A program made the translations under genes and the position numbers. This document shows positions 6,965-15,674 of a stretch of DNA of 47,672 nt, in pieces; the stretch's first letter is position 1, and the number at the start of each line of letters is the position of its first letter. The stretch is from Paracoccus sp. MKU1 (GTDB lineage Bacteria > Pseudomonadota > Alphaproteobacteria > Rhodobacterales > Rhodobacteraceae): the NCBI RefSeq assembly GCF_001447385.1, contig NZ_LLWQ01000208.1, forward strand, positions 1 through 47,672, given 5' to 3'. Under the pieces are notes generated by a model that worked only from the letters and a program-made list of their open reading frames with translations, did not search any database and had not been told where the DNA came from.

Positions 6965-7482
6965 CCGGCTTTGTGATCCCCGGCGTGACCGGAGACGGAC
7001 CGTTCGACGCCCATTCCCGCGGCGAGCTGACGCGCGTGGAACTGACCTGGGTGGAGAAGCGGATCGAGTTCTGGATCAGGTTCGGCCAGGCGGCCGGGGA
7101 ACAGATCCTCGACCGCAGCCGCCGCATCGTCTTCTTCCGTCCCGGCGCCGTGTTTGGCTTCGTCCGCTGGGCGGCGAATGACTATGGAACCGTCGTCTCG
7201 CGCATCGACATCGTGCGTGCGGTCGCGCCTGGGAGCGCCTGTCAGACGCTGCCCTTCGTGCGCCCAGGTGGCGAGATTTTGTTGAAGATCGAAGGCTGGC
7301 CCAAGGTCGAGAAGGTCCTCCGCCATGTCGATGCCATCGAGGGTCTCGGCATCGATCCTGCCGAGGTCGATCCCTATCACTGGCACCATGTCGCCCACTG
7401 GATGAAGGCGGGCGCAGCGCCACGACGCTATACGGCGGAACGCCATGCCGCATGGCTCCGGCGTCGGGAGATCGGAAAATGA
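6961..7482 (+). CDS. DUF2840 domain protein
   Basis: The 173-residue protein carries the LTRVELTWVEKRIEFWIRFG opening and an RRIVFFRPGAVFGFVRWAAN block. It ends in a PYHWHHVAHWM histidine- and tryptophan-rich segment. All are typical of DUF2840, a family seen almost exclusively between parA and traF on alphaproteobacterial conjugative elements. It has no signal peptide or membrane segment, so it is cytoplasmic. Its function is not established. ATGA overlaps on both sides (with the RHH-like gene and with traF) place it in the same operon. Confidence 0.85.
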   Translation: MTGFVIPGVTGDGPFDAHSRGELTRVELTWVEKRIEFWIRFGQAAGEQILDRSRRIVFFRPGAVFGFVRWAANDYGTVVSRIDIVRAVAPGSACQTLPFVRPGGEILLKIEGWPKVEKVLRHVDAIEGLGIDPAEVDPYHWHHVAHWMKAGAAPRRYTAERHAAWLRRREIGK

Positions 7483-8021
7483 CCCGTGCCCGCTACATCA
7501 TGGCGACGGTCGCGGCGCTCGCCGCCGTCATCGCCGGCAGCGTTCCGACTGCGCCACGGCTGGTCTGGAACGCCTCGGCCAGCGTGCCGATTGGTCTCTA
7601 CGCCATCGCGCCGGCGGATCGGCTCGAGGTGCCAGATCTGGTCGTGGTCATGCCGCCCGAACCCTTTGCAGGTTTCATGGTCGCGCGCGGCTATGTCGGT
7701 CGCGATGTGCCGATCCTGAAGCGCGTCACCGGGCTGCCGGGACAACGGGTCTGCCGTGACGGCGCCGCGATCACCGTCGATGGCAGACACCTGGGGGAGG
7801 CGCGAGAGCGCGACAGCCAGGGCCGCGATCTTCCTGTCTGGCAGGGCTGCCGCACCATCGTAGAGGGCGAGGTCTTCCTGATGAACCCGGCGGTCTCTGA
7901 CAGCTTCGATGGCCGCTACTTCGGTCCGTTCCCCACCTCGGCAGTGATCGGCCGGGCCAGTCCACTGTTCACCGACGAGGGTAGCGATGGCCGCCTCGTC
8001 TGGCACGCGCCGGAGAGGTGA
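7479..8021 (+). CDS. traF: Conjugative transfer signal peptidase TraF (S26 family)
   Basis: The 180-residue protein has an N-terminal hydrophobic segment (about 7-25). It then has the S26 serine motif NASASVPIGLY (probable nucleophile S35) and the lysine motif VPILKRVTGLPGQRV (general base K81). The C-terminal box FDGRYFGPFPTSAVIGRA is also typical. In RP4, TraF matures and cyclises the TrbC pilin in the periplasm. The same job is expected here because trbC is present at 19116. I start at ATG 7479, which overlaps the DUF2840 stop (ATGA); an upstream in-frame ATG lies inside that gene. Confidence 0.9.
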   Translation: MTRARYIMATVAALAAVIAGSVPTAPRLVWNASASVPIGLYAIAPADRLEVPDLVVVMPPEPFAGFMVARGYVGRDVPILKRVTGLPGQRVCRDGAAITVDGRHLGEARERDSQGRDLPVWQGCRTIVEGEVFLMNPAVSDSFDGRYFGPFPTSAVIGRASPLFTDEGSDGRLVWHAPER

Positions 8022-8088
8022 CGGCGCGTTCATGGCGGGACGTGCAAGCGGCCCGCATCCCACTCACCGCTTAAAGAAGGAGTCTCCA

Positions 8089-8424
8089 ATGCCGCAAATC
8101 GGCCAATTCAAACGTACCCCGTCTGGCTATGCCGGACAGCTGCGTACGCTCTCTCTCGACCTGGAACTGACATTCGTTCCCACCGACACCGTCGACTCCG
8201 AGAAAGCTCCCGCCTATCGCATCCACCTCGGTGACGAGGAGGGCCCGGAGGTTGGCGCGGGCTGGAAACACACCGGCGAAACCGCAGGGGCTTTCGTTTC
8301 AGTCCTGCTCGATGATCCGGTTTTCCAGCATCCGATCCGCGCCCGCCTGTTCCAGTCGGATGAGGAAGGCAGGGACTGGGGGTTGCACTGGACCCGCCCG
8401 AAGAAACGCGACGAGCAGGACTGA
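8089..8424 (+). CDS. DUF736 family protein (second copy)
   Basis: This 111-residue protein starts MPQIGQFKRTPSGYAGQLRT and ends GRDWGLHWTRPKK, a DUF736 protein clearly diverged from the copy at 2432. It has a longer loop near residues 50-60. The start at 8089 follows AGAAGGAG at a normal distance; an upstream in-frame extension overlaps traF and is rejected. It sits between traF and the transglycosylase gene, the usual place for DUF736 in this transfer cluster. Two paralogues with different neighbours suggest separate roles. None is known. Confidence 0.88.
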   Translation: MPQIGQFKRTPSGYAGQLRTLSLDLELTFVPTDTVDSEKAPAYRIHLGDEEGPEVGAGWKHTGETAGAFVSVLLDDPVFQHPIRARLFQSDEEGRDWGLHWTRPKKRDEQD

Positions 8425-8426
8425 CG

Positions 8427-9191
8427 ATGATCGCGTCCTGCACCCGTCCCGCCTCGGGGAAGGGTGGCATCTGCCACCGCATTCTCCTCCTTCTTCTTTC
8501 CGGCCTCTTCCTCCCGGCCACCGCCACGCAGCCGCTCTTGGCGCAAACCGGTGTGCCCGAACACGCAATCGCCGCGCATCCCTATGCCGCCCAGGTCACC
8601 GAGGCATCGCAGCGCTTCGGCATTCCGACGACATGGATCATGGCCGTGATGCGGACAGAGAGCGCGGGCGATCTGCGCGCGGTGTCTTCCGCTGGCGCGA
8701 TGGGGCTCATGCAGGTCATGCCCGACACCTGGGCCGGGCTGCGCATCCGTCATGGCCTCGGCCGAGACCCTTTCGAGCCGCGTGACAACATCCTCGCGGG
8801 CACGGCCTATCTGCGCGAGATGTGGGACCGCTATGGCGATGTCTCGGCGATGCTGGCGGCCTATAATGCCGGTCCCGCCCGCTACGAAGAATACCGACTG
8901 GCGGATCGTCCGCTGCCTCCCGAGACACGTGCCTATGTCGCTGCGCTTGCACCCGTTCTGCTTGGCGAGCGGCCATCGGGCACCGCTATCACTGCAGCCC
9001 GACCGCTCGATTGGCGTGAGGCGGCGATCTTCATCAGCCGCGAAGACGGGACGCTTGCAACCGATCCTGTGTTGCCTGACCGAAAGGTCGGCGGCGCTCC
9101 TTCCCCCATCCCGGCGGTGCCGCAGGCGGGCCTCACCCCGCAATCTGAGGGCCTCTTCGTCCAGCCGGAGACTGGTGAGGCCCGGCCATGA
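8427..9191 (+). CDS. Lytic transglycosylase, VirB1/TrbN-like
   Basis: The 254-residue protein has a hydrophobic signal segment (about 17-33). It is followed by an SLT domain: FGIPTTWIMAVMRTESAGD with catalytic glutamate E78, SSAGAMGLMQVMPDTW (87-102) and MLAAYNAGPARYEEY. It would cut peptidoglycan in the periplasm to let the conjugation channel assemble. The C-terminal 70 residues are proline-rich and not conserved. It starts three bases after the DUF736 stop. As the dedicated murein hydrolase of the transfer cluster it plays the role of VirB1 or TrbN; a trbN symbol is not assigned because the sequence is of the generic SLT type. Confidence 0.88.
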   Translation: MIASCTRPASGKGGICHRILLLLLSGLFLPATATQPLLAQTGVPEHAIAAHPYAAQVTEASQRFGIPTTWIMAVMRTESAGDLRAVSSAGAMGLMQVMPDTWAGLRIRHGLGRDPFEPRDNILAGTAYLREMWDRYGDVSAMLAAYNAGPARYEEYRLADRPLPPETRAYVAALAPVLLGERPSGTAITAARPLDWREAAIFISREDGTLATDPVLPDRKVGGAPSPIPAVPQAGLTPQSEGLFVQPETGEARP

Positions 9192-9292
9192 TCCGCGCGA
9201 CGACACTTCGCATTCCGTCGTGCTCTGGCGTGTCTTGGAGGGCGCAAGGAGTGGTGGCGGGCACCACGACCGAAGGATGGCAGGATAAAAGG

Positions 9293-9426
9293 GCGCACGG
9301 TGCGCGGCGGTTGGGCGGTTGTTTTTGTTCATGTTTTCGCCGCGTTCCGCACCGTGTGGCGTGTGCGCGCACCGTGCGAGATGTGCCTAACACTCTGATA
9401 TTCACCGCGGTTTCGCACTGTGTGGG
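9293..9426. promoter_or_regulatory. Repeated CGCACnGTG motifs before the relaxase gene (oriT/operator candidate)
   Basis: A perfect palindrome GCGCACGGTGCGC lies at 9293-9305. Three direct copies of a related 13-mer follow: CGCACCGTGTGGC (9348-9360), CGCACCGTGCGAG (9368-9380) and CGCACTGTGTGGG (9414-9426). The last overlaps the ribosome-binding site of the relaxase gene. A locally AT-richer stretch lies at 9313-9340. The layout fits an origin of transfer with accessory-protein sites, or an operator set for autoregulation by the relaxase or the RHH protein at 13205. Confidence 0.5.
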
Positions 9427-9434
9427 GAACTCCC

Positions 9435-11189
9435 ATGCCCGATGATCGCGAGTTCCGCATCCGTCCGGGGGGTATCCGCTCGACACGGGCGCAGCAGGCC
9501 CGGCCCTTTGTCGCACAGGCCCTGGCTGCCGCGAAAAAGGCCGGGGGTGGTGTCTCGCGGGCCGGGCGCGTCACCCCGGGTAATCGGTCCCGCTTCGGGC
9601 GCGGTCAACGCGCCAGTATTCAGGCCAACCGCCTCATCACCGTCCGCACACGCGGCGCGGTGGTCAAGGCGCGTGTGGTCCGGCACAGCGGGAAATCCGC
9701 ACCCCTCGGAGCCCACCTCGATTACCTGCGCCGGGATGGCGTGACCCGGGACGGGGAGAAGGCCAGTCTCTTCGGGCCCGGAACGGAGGATGCCGATGGC
9801 CGGGCCTTTGCCGAGCGGTGTCGCGATGACCGTCATCATTTCCGTTTCATCGTCTCGCCCGACGACGCGCCCGACATGTCTGACCTGCAATCCTTCACCC
9901 GCGATCTCGTCGGGCGGATGGAACAGGATCTCGGCACGTCGCTTGACTGGGTCGGCGTCGATCACTGGAACACCGCGCATCCGCATGTCCACCTGATCGT
10001 TCGCGGTATGCGCGACGACGGCCAGGATCTCGTGATCTCGCGGGACTACATCAAGGAAGGGATGCGGGACAGGGCACGGGATCTCATCACCCAGGAACTG
10101 GGCCTACGCAGCGATCTCGACATCCGGCGGACGCTTGAGCGACAGATCGGGGCCGAGCGCTGGACGCAGCTCGATCGTCAGTTGCTGCGGGACGCGGGGC
10201 GTTCGCGCATCCTCGAAATGGCGCCGGATGCGGATCGGCAGCCGGATGCGTTTCACGCGTTGAAGATCGGGCGGCTGCGGAGGCTGGAAGTGCTCGGTGT
10301 CGCCGACCAGATCGGAAAGTCGCAATGGCACATCAGGGACGATGCCGAGGCGGTGCTGCGCGAGATCGGGGAGCGTGGCGACATCATCAAGCGGATGCAT
10401 CGTGCCCTGACGGACCGGGGGATCGAGCGCGGGTCCTCGAGTTACGTCCTTGCCGCAGAGAGCCTCGATGTTCCCGTCATCGGTCGTCTGGTTGAACGCG
10501 GTCTGGATGACGAGCTGAAGGGGACGGCTTATGCCGTCGTCGATGGTGTCGATGGCCGGAGCCACCATATCCGTCTGCCCCATCTCGACGCCGCCGGTGA
10601 CAGCGCCCCAGGCTCGATCGTGGAACTCCGCACCTATGACGATGCACGCGGCCAGCGTCGTGTCGCGCTGGCGGTCCGGTCCGACCTGGACCTCGCTGCG
10701 CAGGTCTCCGCGTCGGGGGCCACCTGGCTCGACCGGCAGGCCATCGCGCGGGATCCGCTCGCGCTGTCGGACCAGGGCTTCGGTGCCGAGGTCCGGCAGG
10801 CCCTGGACGCCCGGGCCGATCATCTGACCTCGGAGGGGCTGGCCGAGCAGCGGGGCGGCAGGGTGGTCTTTGCCCGGCGCCTGCTCGGAACCTTGCGCGA
10901 CCGGGAGCTGCAGGCGGTTGGCGCGCAGCTCTCTGGGGAAACCGGTTTGCCGTTCAACAAGGCTGATCCGGGTGACTACGTCAGCGGCATCTATCGCCAG
11001 CGTCTCGTGCTGGCTTCGGGCCGTTTTGCCATGATCGAAGGCTTTGGAGCTGACGGCGCGCTCGGCTTCCAGCTGGTGCCCTGGTCCCCCTCCCTCGAAA
11101 AGCATCTCGGCCGGGATGTCACCGGCGTCGCGCGCGGGGACGGCGGAGTGGACTGGGACTTTGGCCGCAAGCGCGGCCTCGGCCTCTGA
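9435..11189 (+). CDS. rlxS: Relaxase/mobilization nuclease with DUF3363 (RlxS-like)
   Basis: The 584-residue protein has a relaxase core with HWNTAHPHVHLIVRG (about residues 176-190). This is the histidine triad that holds the metal for cleavage at nic. LGAHLDYLRRDG near residue 92 and a long DUF3363 C-terminal region follow. It would nick one strand at oriT, stay covalently attached and be delivered through TraG and the Trb channel. The start is the ATG at 9435, six bases after GGGGA; a GTG at 9420 lies inside repeated operator-like DNA. The symbol rlxS follows the usual name of this DUF3363 class and is given with moderate confidence. It is followed by traG after a 27-base gap with an AAGGAG site. 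Confidence 0.85.
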   Translation: MPDDREFRIRPGGIRSTRAQQARPFVAQALAAAKKAGGGVSRAGRVTPGNRSRFGRGQRASIQANRLITVRTRGAVVKARVVRHSGKSAPLGAHLDYLRRDGVTRDGEKASLFGPGTEDADGRAFAERCRDDRHHFRFIVSPDDAPDMSDLQSFTRDLVGRMEQDLGTSLDWVGVDHWNTAHPHVHLIVRGMRDDGQDLVISRDYIKEGMRDRARDLITQELGLRSDLDIRRTLERQIGAERWTQLDRQLLRDAGRSRILEMAPDADRQPDAFHALKIGRLRRLEVLGVADQIGKSQWHIRDDAEAVLREIGERGDIIKRMHRALTDRGIERGSSSYVLAAESLDVPVIGRLVERGLDDELKGTAYAVVDGVDGRSHHIRLPHLDAAGDSAPGSIVELRTYDDARGQRRVALAVRSDLDLAAQVSASGATWLDRQAIARDPLALSDQGFGAEVRQALDARADHLTSEGLAEQRGGRVVFARRLLGTLRDRELQAVGAQLSGETGLPFNKADPGDYVSGIYRQRLVLASGRFAMIEGFGADGALGFQLVPWSPSLEKHLGRDVTGVARGDGGVDWDFGRKRGLGL

Positions 11190-11216
11190 TCAACACACCG
11201 GAAAGGAGCGACAGTC

Positions 11217-13202
11217 ATGTCCGCGACCAAGATCCTCTGGGGCCAGGTCTCCATCGTCTTCCTCATCATTCTGGCCACCACCTGGGGAGCAACGCAATAC
11301 GTGGCCGCGAGCCTTGGCTATCAGGCACAGCTGGGCCCACCCTGGTTCGTGTTGTTTGGGACGCCCATCTACTATCCTCCCGCCATCTTCTGGTGGTGGT
11401 ATTTCTATGAGGCCTACGCGCCGTCGGTCTTCGTGACAGGCGGGATCATCGCTGCCTCGGGGGGCTTCATCGCTATCGGTGTGGCCATTGCCATGTCGGT
11501 CTGGCGTGCCCGCGAGGCCCGCAACGTCGCGACTTACGGTTCTGCCCGATGGGCCGATAAGGGCGAGGTGAAGGCGGCTGGACTTCTTGACCCGGATGGA
11601 GTGGTCCTCGGTCGCTATGACCGGGACTACCTGCGCCACGATGGGCCGGAGCATGTGCTCTGCTTCGCACCGACGCGATCCGGCAAGGGGGTAGGGCTGG
11701 TCGTACCCTCGCTTCTCACCTGGCCGGGCTCGGCCATCGTTCATGACATCAAGGGAGAGAACTGGCAGCTGACCGCCGGGTTCCGCGCCCGGCACGGTCG
11801 GGTCCTGCTGTTCGATCCTACCAATCCGAACTCTTCAGCCTACAATCCCCTGCTCGAAGTGCGCCGCGGAGAGTGGGAGGTTCGTGATGTTCAGAACATC
11901 GCCGACATCCTCGTCGACCCCGAGGGGAGCCTGGAGCGGCGGAACCATTGGGAGAAGACCAGCCACAGTCTGCTCGTCGGTGCGATCCTGCACGTCCTCT
12001 ATGCCGAGAAGGACAAGACGCTGGCCAGTGTCGCCAACTTCCTGTCTGACCCGCGGCGTCCCGTGGAGTCCACACTCCGCGCGATGATGCGGACCTCGCA
12101 CCTGGGCGAGGCGGGGCCGCATCCCGTGGTCGCCAGTGCCGCCCGTGAATTGCTCAACAAGTCCGAGAATGAACGCTCCGGTGTGCTTTCGACGGCGATG
12201 TCATTCCTTGGCCTCTATCGAGACCCCGTCGTCGCGCAGGTCACGCGCCGCTGCGACTGGCGGATCGGCGACATTGTCGGGGAAGCGCGGCCCGTTACGC
12301 TGTATCTCGTGGTGCCGCCATCTGACATCAATCGCACCAAGCCGCTCATCCGCCTGATCCTCAACCAGGTCGGCCGACGATTGACCGAGGAGCTGCAGGG
12401 CAAAGATGATCGTCATCGGCTGCTTCTGATGCTCGATGAGTTCCCGGCGCTTGGCCGGTTGGATTTCTTCGAGAGCGCGCTGGCCTTCATGGCGGGCTAC
12501 GGGCTGAAGAGCTTCCTCATCGCCCAGTCGCTGAACCAGATCGAGAAGGCCTATGGTCCGAACAACTCGATCCTCGACAATTGTCATGTCCGTGTGAGCT
12601 TCGCGACCAATGATGAGCGCACGGCCAAGCGGGTATCCGACGCTCTCGGCACGGCCACCGAGATGAAGGCGATGAAGAACTATGCCGGGCACCGTCTGGC
12701 GCCCTGGCTCAGCCATCTCATGGTGTCCCGATCGGAGACCGCGCGGGCGTTGCTCACCCCCGGAGAAATCATGCAGCTGCCGCCTTCAGACGAGATCGTC
12801 ATGGTGGCCGGCACTCCACCGATCCGGGCGACAAAAGCACGGTATTACGAAGATGAGCGGTTCACCGAGCGGGTCTTGCCGCCACCCGACCTGGTGGATG
12901 TAGGCGCGTCCGGGAAGGATGACTGGAGTAGTCTGGCAGTCCCACCGCAGGACGACGAACCCGAGCCGGTATCCGGGACGGGACCGGAGGATGAGGACCC
13001 GACAGCGTCGGAGCGCCGTCTTCAGCCGGAGCTGGCGCAGACCCGGTCGGCCGACAGGCAGACACCTCTCGAGAACGAGTTTGAATTCGACCCACCCGAG
13101 GATGAGGAAGATGGCGCCATCCGCAATCGGCGCATCATGCAGCAGATGCGTGGTGTCGCGCGCCAGGTCTCCCTCAATCCCGACGACGGGATGGAGCTTT
13201 GA
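11217..13202 (+). CDS. traG: Type IV coupling protein TraG (VirD4-like)
   Basis: The 661-residue protein has N-terminal membrane segments (about 8-33, 43-62 and 71-94). Its ATPase domain has Walker A APTRSGKGVGL (151-161), the DIKGENW motif, Walker B LLLMLDEFPALG (about 402-413) and LIAQSLNQIEKAYG. It couples the relaxase-DNA complex to the Trb secretion channel at the inner membrane. The C-terminus (from about 555) is acidic and unconserved. The gene follows the relaxase and overlaps the RHH gene region (stop TGA at 13200-13202, next ATG at 13205). Length and motif order are normal for the family. Confidence 0.93.
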   Translation: MSATKILWGQVSIVFLIILATTWGATQYVAASLGYQAQLGPPWFVLFGTPIYYPPAIFWWWYFYEAYAPSVFVTGGIIAASGGFIAIGVAIAMSVWRAREARNVATYGSARWADKGEVKAAGLLDPDGVVLGRYDRDYLRHDGPEHVLCFAPTRSGKGVGLVVPSLLTWPGSAIVHDIKGENWQLTAGFRARHGRVLLFDPTNPNSSAYNPLLEVRRGEWEVRDVQNIADILVDPEGSLERRNHWEKTSHSLLVGAILHVLYAEKDKTLASVANFLSDPRRPVESTLRAMMRTSHLGEAGPHPVVASAARELLNKSENERSGVLSTAMSFLGLYRDPVVAQVTRRCDWRIGDIVGEARPVTLYLVVPPSDINRTKPLIRLILNQVGRRLTEELQGKDDRHRLLLMLDEFPALGRLDFFESALAFMAGYGLKSFLIAQSLNQIEKAYGPNNSILDNCHVRVSFATNDERTAKRVSDALGTATEMKAMKNYAGHRLAPWLSHLMVSRSETARALLTPGEIMQLPPSDEIVMVAGTPPIRATKARYYEDERFTERVLPPPDLVDVGASGKDDWSSLAVPPQDDEPEPVSGTGPEDEDPTASERRLQPELAQTRSADRQTPLENEFEFDPPEDEEDGAIRNRRIMQQMRGVARQVSLNPDDGMEL

Positions 13203-13204
13203 TC

Positions 13205-13636
13205 ATGACCTCGAGCCGCAAGAAGACGAAGATCTCGGTCTACCTTGATCCCGAGGTCATGCAGATGCTGGCGGAGTTTGCCGCCCGGCGCGACCGATCC
13301 CAATCGATGGTGGCTGAGGCCGCGATCGCATCCTTCCTCTCGCCGGATAACGCAGAGCGCCGCGAGGCGGTTCTGGCCCGACGCCTGGATCAGATCGACA
13401 GGCGGATCACCCGGCTGGAGCGCGATGTCGGAATCTCCGTCGAAAGCCTGGCGGTGTTCATCCGTTTCTGGCTTGCGACGACACCCGCTCTGCCGGAACC
13501 CGCAGCCAAGGCGGCACGGGCAAAAGCAGGGGAGCGATACGAGGCGTTTGTCTCGGCTCTCGGTCGGCGCCTGGCGCAGGGTCCGAAGCTGCGGCAGGAG
13601 GTGTCGGAGGATGAGGAAGGGGGCGCAGGTGGCTGA
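13205..13636 (+). CDS. CopG/RHH-family DNA-binding protein of the transfer operon
   Basis: The 143-residue protein begins with a ribbon-helix-helix domain. KKTKISVYLDPEVMQMLAEF forms the strand and first helix, then ARRDRSQSMVAEAAIASFL the second helix. A coiled region REAVLARRLDQIDRRITRLE follows. Proteins of this type sit between traG and trbB in alphaproteobacterial Trb clusters and are thought to control transfer genes. The start is ATG 13205, three bases after the traG stop; a TTG six bases upstream is less likely. Its usual downstream neighbour trbB is displaced by the opposite-strand defence pair. The repeats at 9293-9426 are possible targets. Confidence 0.82.
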   Translation: MTSSRKKTKISVYLDPEVMQMLAEFAARRDRSQSMVAEAAIASFLSPDNAERREAVLARRLDQIDRRITRLERDVGISVESLAVFIRFWLATTPALPEPAAKAARAKAGERYEAFVSALGRRLAQGPKLRQEVSEDEEGGAGG

Positions 13637-13805
13637 AAAGATTTCAACTACCTCAACCGCAGACGTGGGAACTGTAGCCGTGATCATAATGTCCGGGTTG
13701 CTCGGCCCAGACCTGCCGTTCAGCCACTCCCAAGCTGACGTCCGCTTCAAGCACTCCACCACGTCCGATACGAAACCGGCTTACTGATCCCAGGATCTGC
13801 CGTCC

Positions 13806-15674
13806 TTACCTGTCGGCAGCGACAATATTGGCTCCGTCGATCTGCTCCACACCTGCAGGCAGGAGAAGCTGTTCCAGCCAGTCGATAGCATTGCCCCGCT
13901 CGGAGCAGTAAGCGAAGAACGCCCGCTGCTTCGCTCGAGTAAACGCGACGAAGAATGAATTTAGCTCTTCGCCACGCTCCGGCGACAGGCTCCACCATGT
14001 CTTGGCATCGAGACCGAAAAAGATCATGGTGTGGAATTCGAGGCCCTTGCTCTTATGGATTGTCATGAGCGGGACCTGGTCCTTGCCTTCGAAGTGATCA
14101 AGAACGCCACTCCAGTCCGCTGCGTTCTCGACGCATTCCCGCAAAAGAACCTGAAAGCCGTTGCGCACTCGCTGAAAATCGGCGTCGCGTCGATATTCGG
14201 GGTAGGTCTGACGCAGACGCTCGATCCCGGCGAAGTCCAGAGCCTGCGCGAACAACCGGTCGGCCACTGCCGGATCCGGTGGCTCGTCACGCATCGTCTG
14301 TCGAAGGTTCCGAGAGAACTCTCCGATATCGCGCTGCAAGCGCTCTTGCCCGGCCTCATCTTCGGGACTGATGCCCGCCAACGTTTGCAGGCGTTCCTGC
14401 GTCGCATTCCAAGCATCGGGGTCGCGGACGCTTGCACCCAGCCGCAAGAGCGGGAGGAGAACTTCGGTCAGGGGCTCGGCTAACAAATCCTGAATGGCGA
14501 TTTCGCCAACATTTCTGGCAAGATTTCGCAGCGCGAGGTCGTGGGCACGGAGAGCGGGCGCAAGCTCGTCTTCAACGTTGTTTGCCCGCATGCGCACGAG
14601 GATGGCAACATCGTGTGGGGCGATGCGGCCATCATCGACTTCGCTCCTGATCCATCGCGCTATCTGCTCAGCTTCCTGCTCGCGGCTGTCGAACCGCCAG
14701 ATGGCCGCCGTATCCCCCTCGATCGCCAGCTCGCCGCGCGCCTCAACCTCCTCGACATCGGGATCGATCTGCCGTGCGATGACATGCTGGATGGCAACAA
14801 GCGTCCCGTGAGATCTCCAGTTCCTGAGTAGCGCATGGCGAACGGCATTGAAGTCGGCGGTGAATTCGTCGAACGCGTTATCCATTGCGCCCGCCCAACC
14901 CATAATCTTCTGCTTGTCGTCGCCGACTGCGGTAAAGACGGCATCGCTTTCGCTGAACGCAGCATCCACGAGGCTATATTGCGCGTAGGTTGTGTCCTGG
15001 AATTCATCGAGAAAGACAAAGGGATATGTGAGGCGCAAAGCGCGCTTGATCCTGGGATTCGCGCGAAGCATGTACTCAACGACGCGGTTGATCATCGCAA
15101 AAGAAACAAGTGCGCCGTCCGGCATGGCATACTGGTCATCCCAGTAGGCCCGTAGCAGCTCTCTCGCGCGCGGATTTTCAACGGTTTCTTCAAGCGGCAG
15201 CGGTGTACGGGCGACCGCTCGCTCAAACCGGTCCGCACTGACGTCCGGACGGCCGTGTCTTCGCAGGAAGACCTCTATGTCCTGTCTGGAGGGAAAAGCG
15301 ATGCTGTAGTCTGCGGGCGGTCGGTAGGCATAGGGGATCGCAAGGCGGAAATGATCCAGCATGTGCTTCGTAAATGCATCGAACGTCATCGAGTGAAATC
15401 TGCGGGCCTGGTCCGCAGGGCAGCGCTGGCGAACCCGCGCGGCAAGGTTTTGAGCGGCATCGCGTTTGAAACTGATCGCAAGGATGCGCTTTGGTGCCGG
15501 ACAAAGACCTGTCTGCAGGAGATAGGCGGCCTTCTGCGCCAGAAATTCGGTCTTGCCCGCTCCGGCACCGGCGGTAACGCAAACACTCTGCGCGGTCTCT
15601 CGAAGAGCGTCCCAGACTCGCGGTTCAAGGTCATCGACGCCTTGTGGTCGCCAATCTTCCGGCGCGACGGGCAT
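13806..15674 (-). CDS. UvrD/Rep-like helicase of a Gabija-like pair (GajB-like)
   Basis: The 622-residue superfamily 1A helicase carries Walker A CVTAGAGAGKTEFLAQ (33-47), ILAISFKRDAAQNLAARV (motif Ia), FLDEFQDTTYAQY (motif II, about residue 222) and AVGDDKQKIMGWAGA (motif III). GLEFHTMIFFGL (motif V) and FFVAFTRAKQRAFF (motif VI, about 573-586) complete the set. It is about 100 residues longer than the best-known GajB proteins but shares their single-subunit UvrD core. Its ATG overlaps the stop of the OLD nuclease gene (ATGA at 15671-15676 region), so the two are co-translated. In class 2 OLD and Gabija systems this partner is a sensor or helper of the nuclease that acts on phage DNA. Calling it Gabija rests on gene pairing. 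Confidence 0.82.
   Translation of the reverse strand: MPVAPEDWRPQGVDDLEPRVWDALRETAQSVCVTAGAGAGKTEFLAQKAAYLLQTGLCPAPKRILAISFKRDAAQNLAARVRQRCPADQARRFHSMTFDAFTKHMLDHFRLAIPYAYRPPADYSIAFPSRQDIEVFLRRHGRPDVSADRFERAVARTPLPLEETVENPRARELLRAYWDDQYAMPDGALVSFAMINRVVEYMLRANPRIKRALRLTYPFVFLDEFQDTTYAQYSLVDAAFSESDAVFTAVGDDKQKIMGWAGAMDNAFDEFTADFNAVRHALLRNWRSHGTLVAIQHVIARQIDPDVEEVEARGELAIEGDTAAIWRFDSREQEAEQIARWIRSEVDDGRIAPHDVAILVRMRANNVEDELAPALRAHDLALRNLARNVGEIAIQDLLAEPLTEVLLPLLRLGASVRDPDAWNATQERLQTLAGISPEDEAGQERLQRDIGEFSRNLRQTMRDEPPDPAVADRLFAQALDFAGIERLRQTYPEYRRDADFQRVRNGFQVLLRECVENAADWSGVLDHFEGKDQVPLMTIHKSKGLEFHTMIFFGLDAKTWWSLSPERGEELNSFFVAFTRAKQRAFFAYCSERGNAIDWLEQLLLPAGVEQIDGANIVAADR

Noticed and set aside
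9188..9445. 85-residue frame between the transglycosylase and relaxase genes
   Set aside because: Composition is cysteine- and arginine-rich noise, no ribosome-binding site, and it runs through the repeat array and into the relaxase start.
13637..13805. Possible extension of the RHH gene or small gene in the gap before the helicase
   Set aside because: The frames that cross this gap start inside the RHH gene in other phases and have no protein-like signature; I treat the gap as the left junction of the defence insertion.
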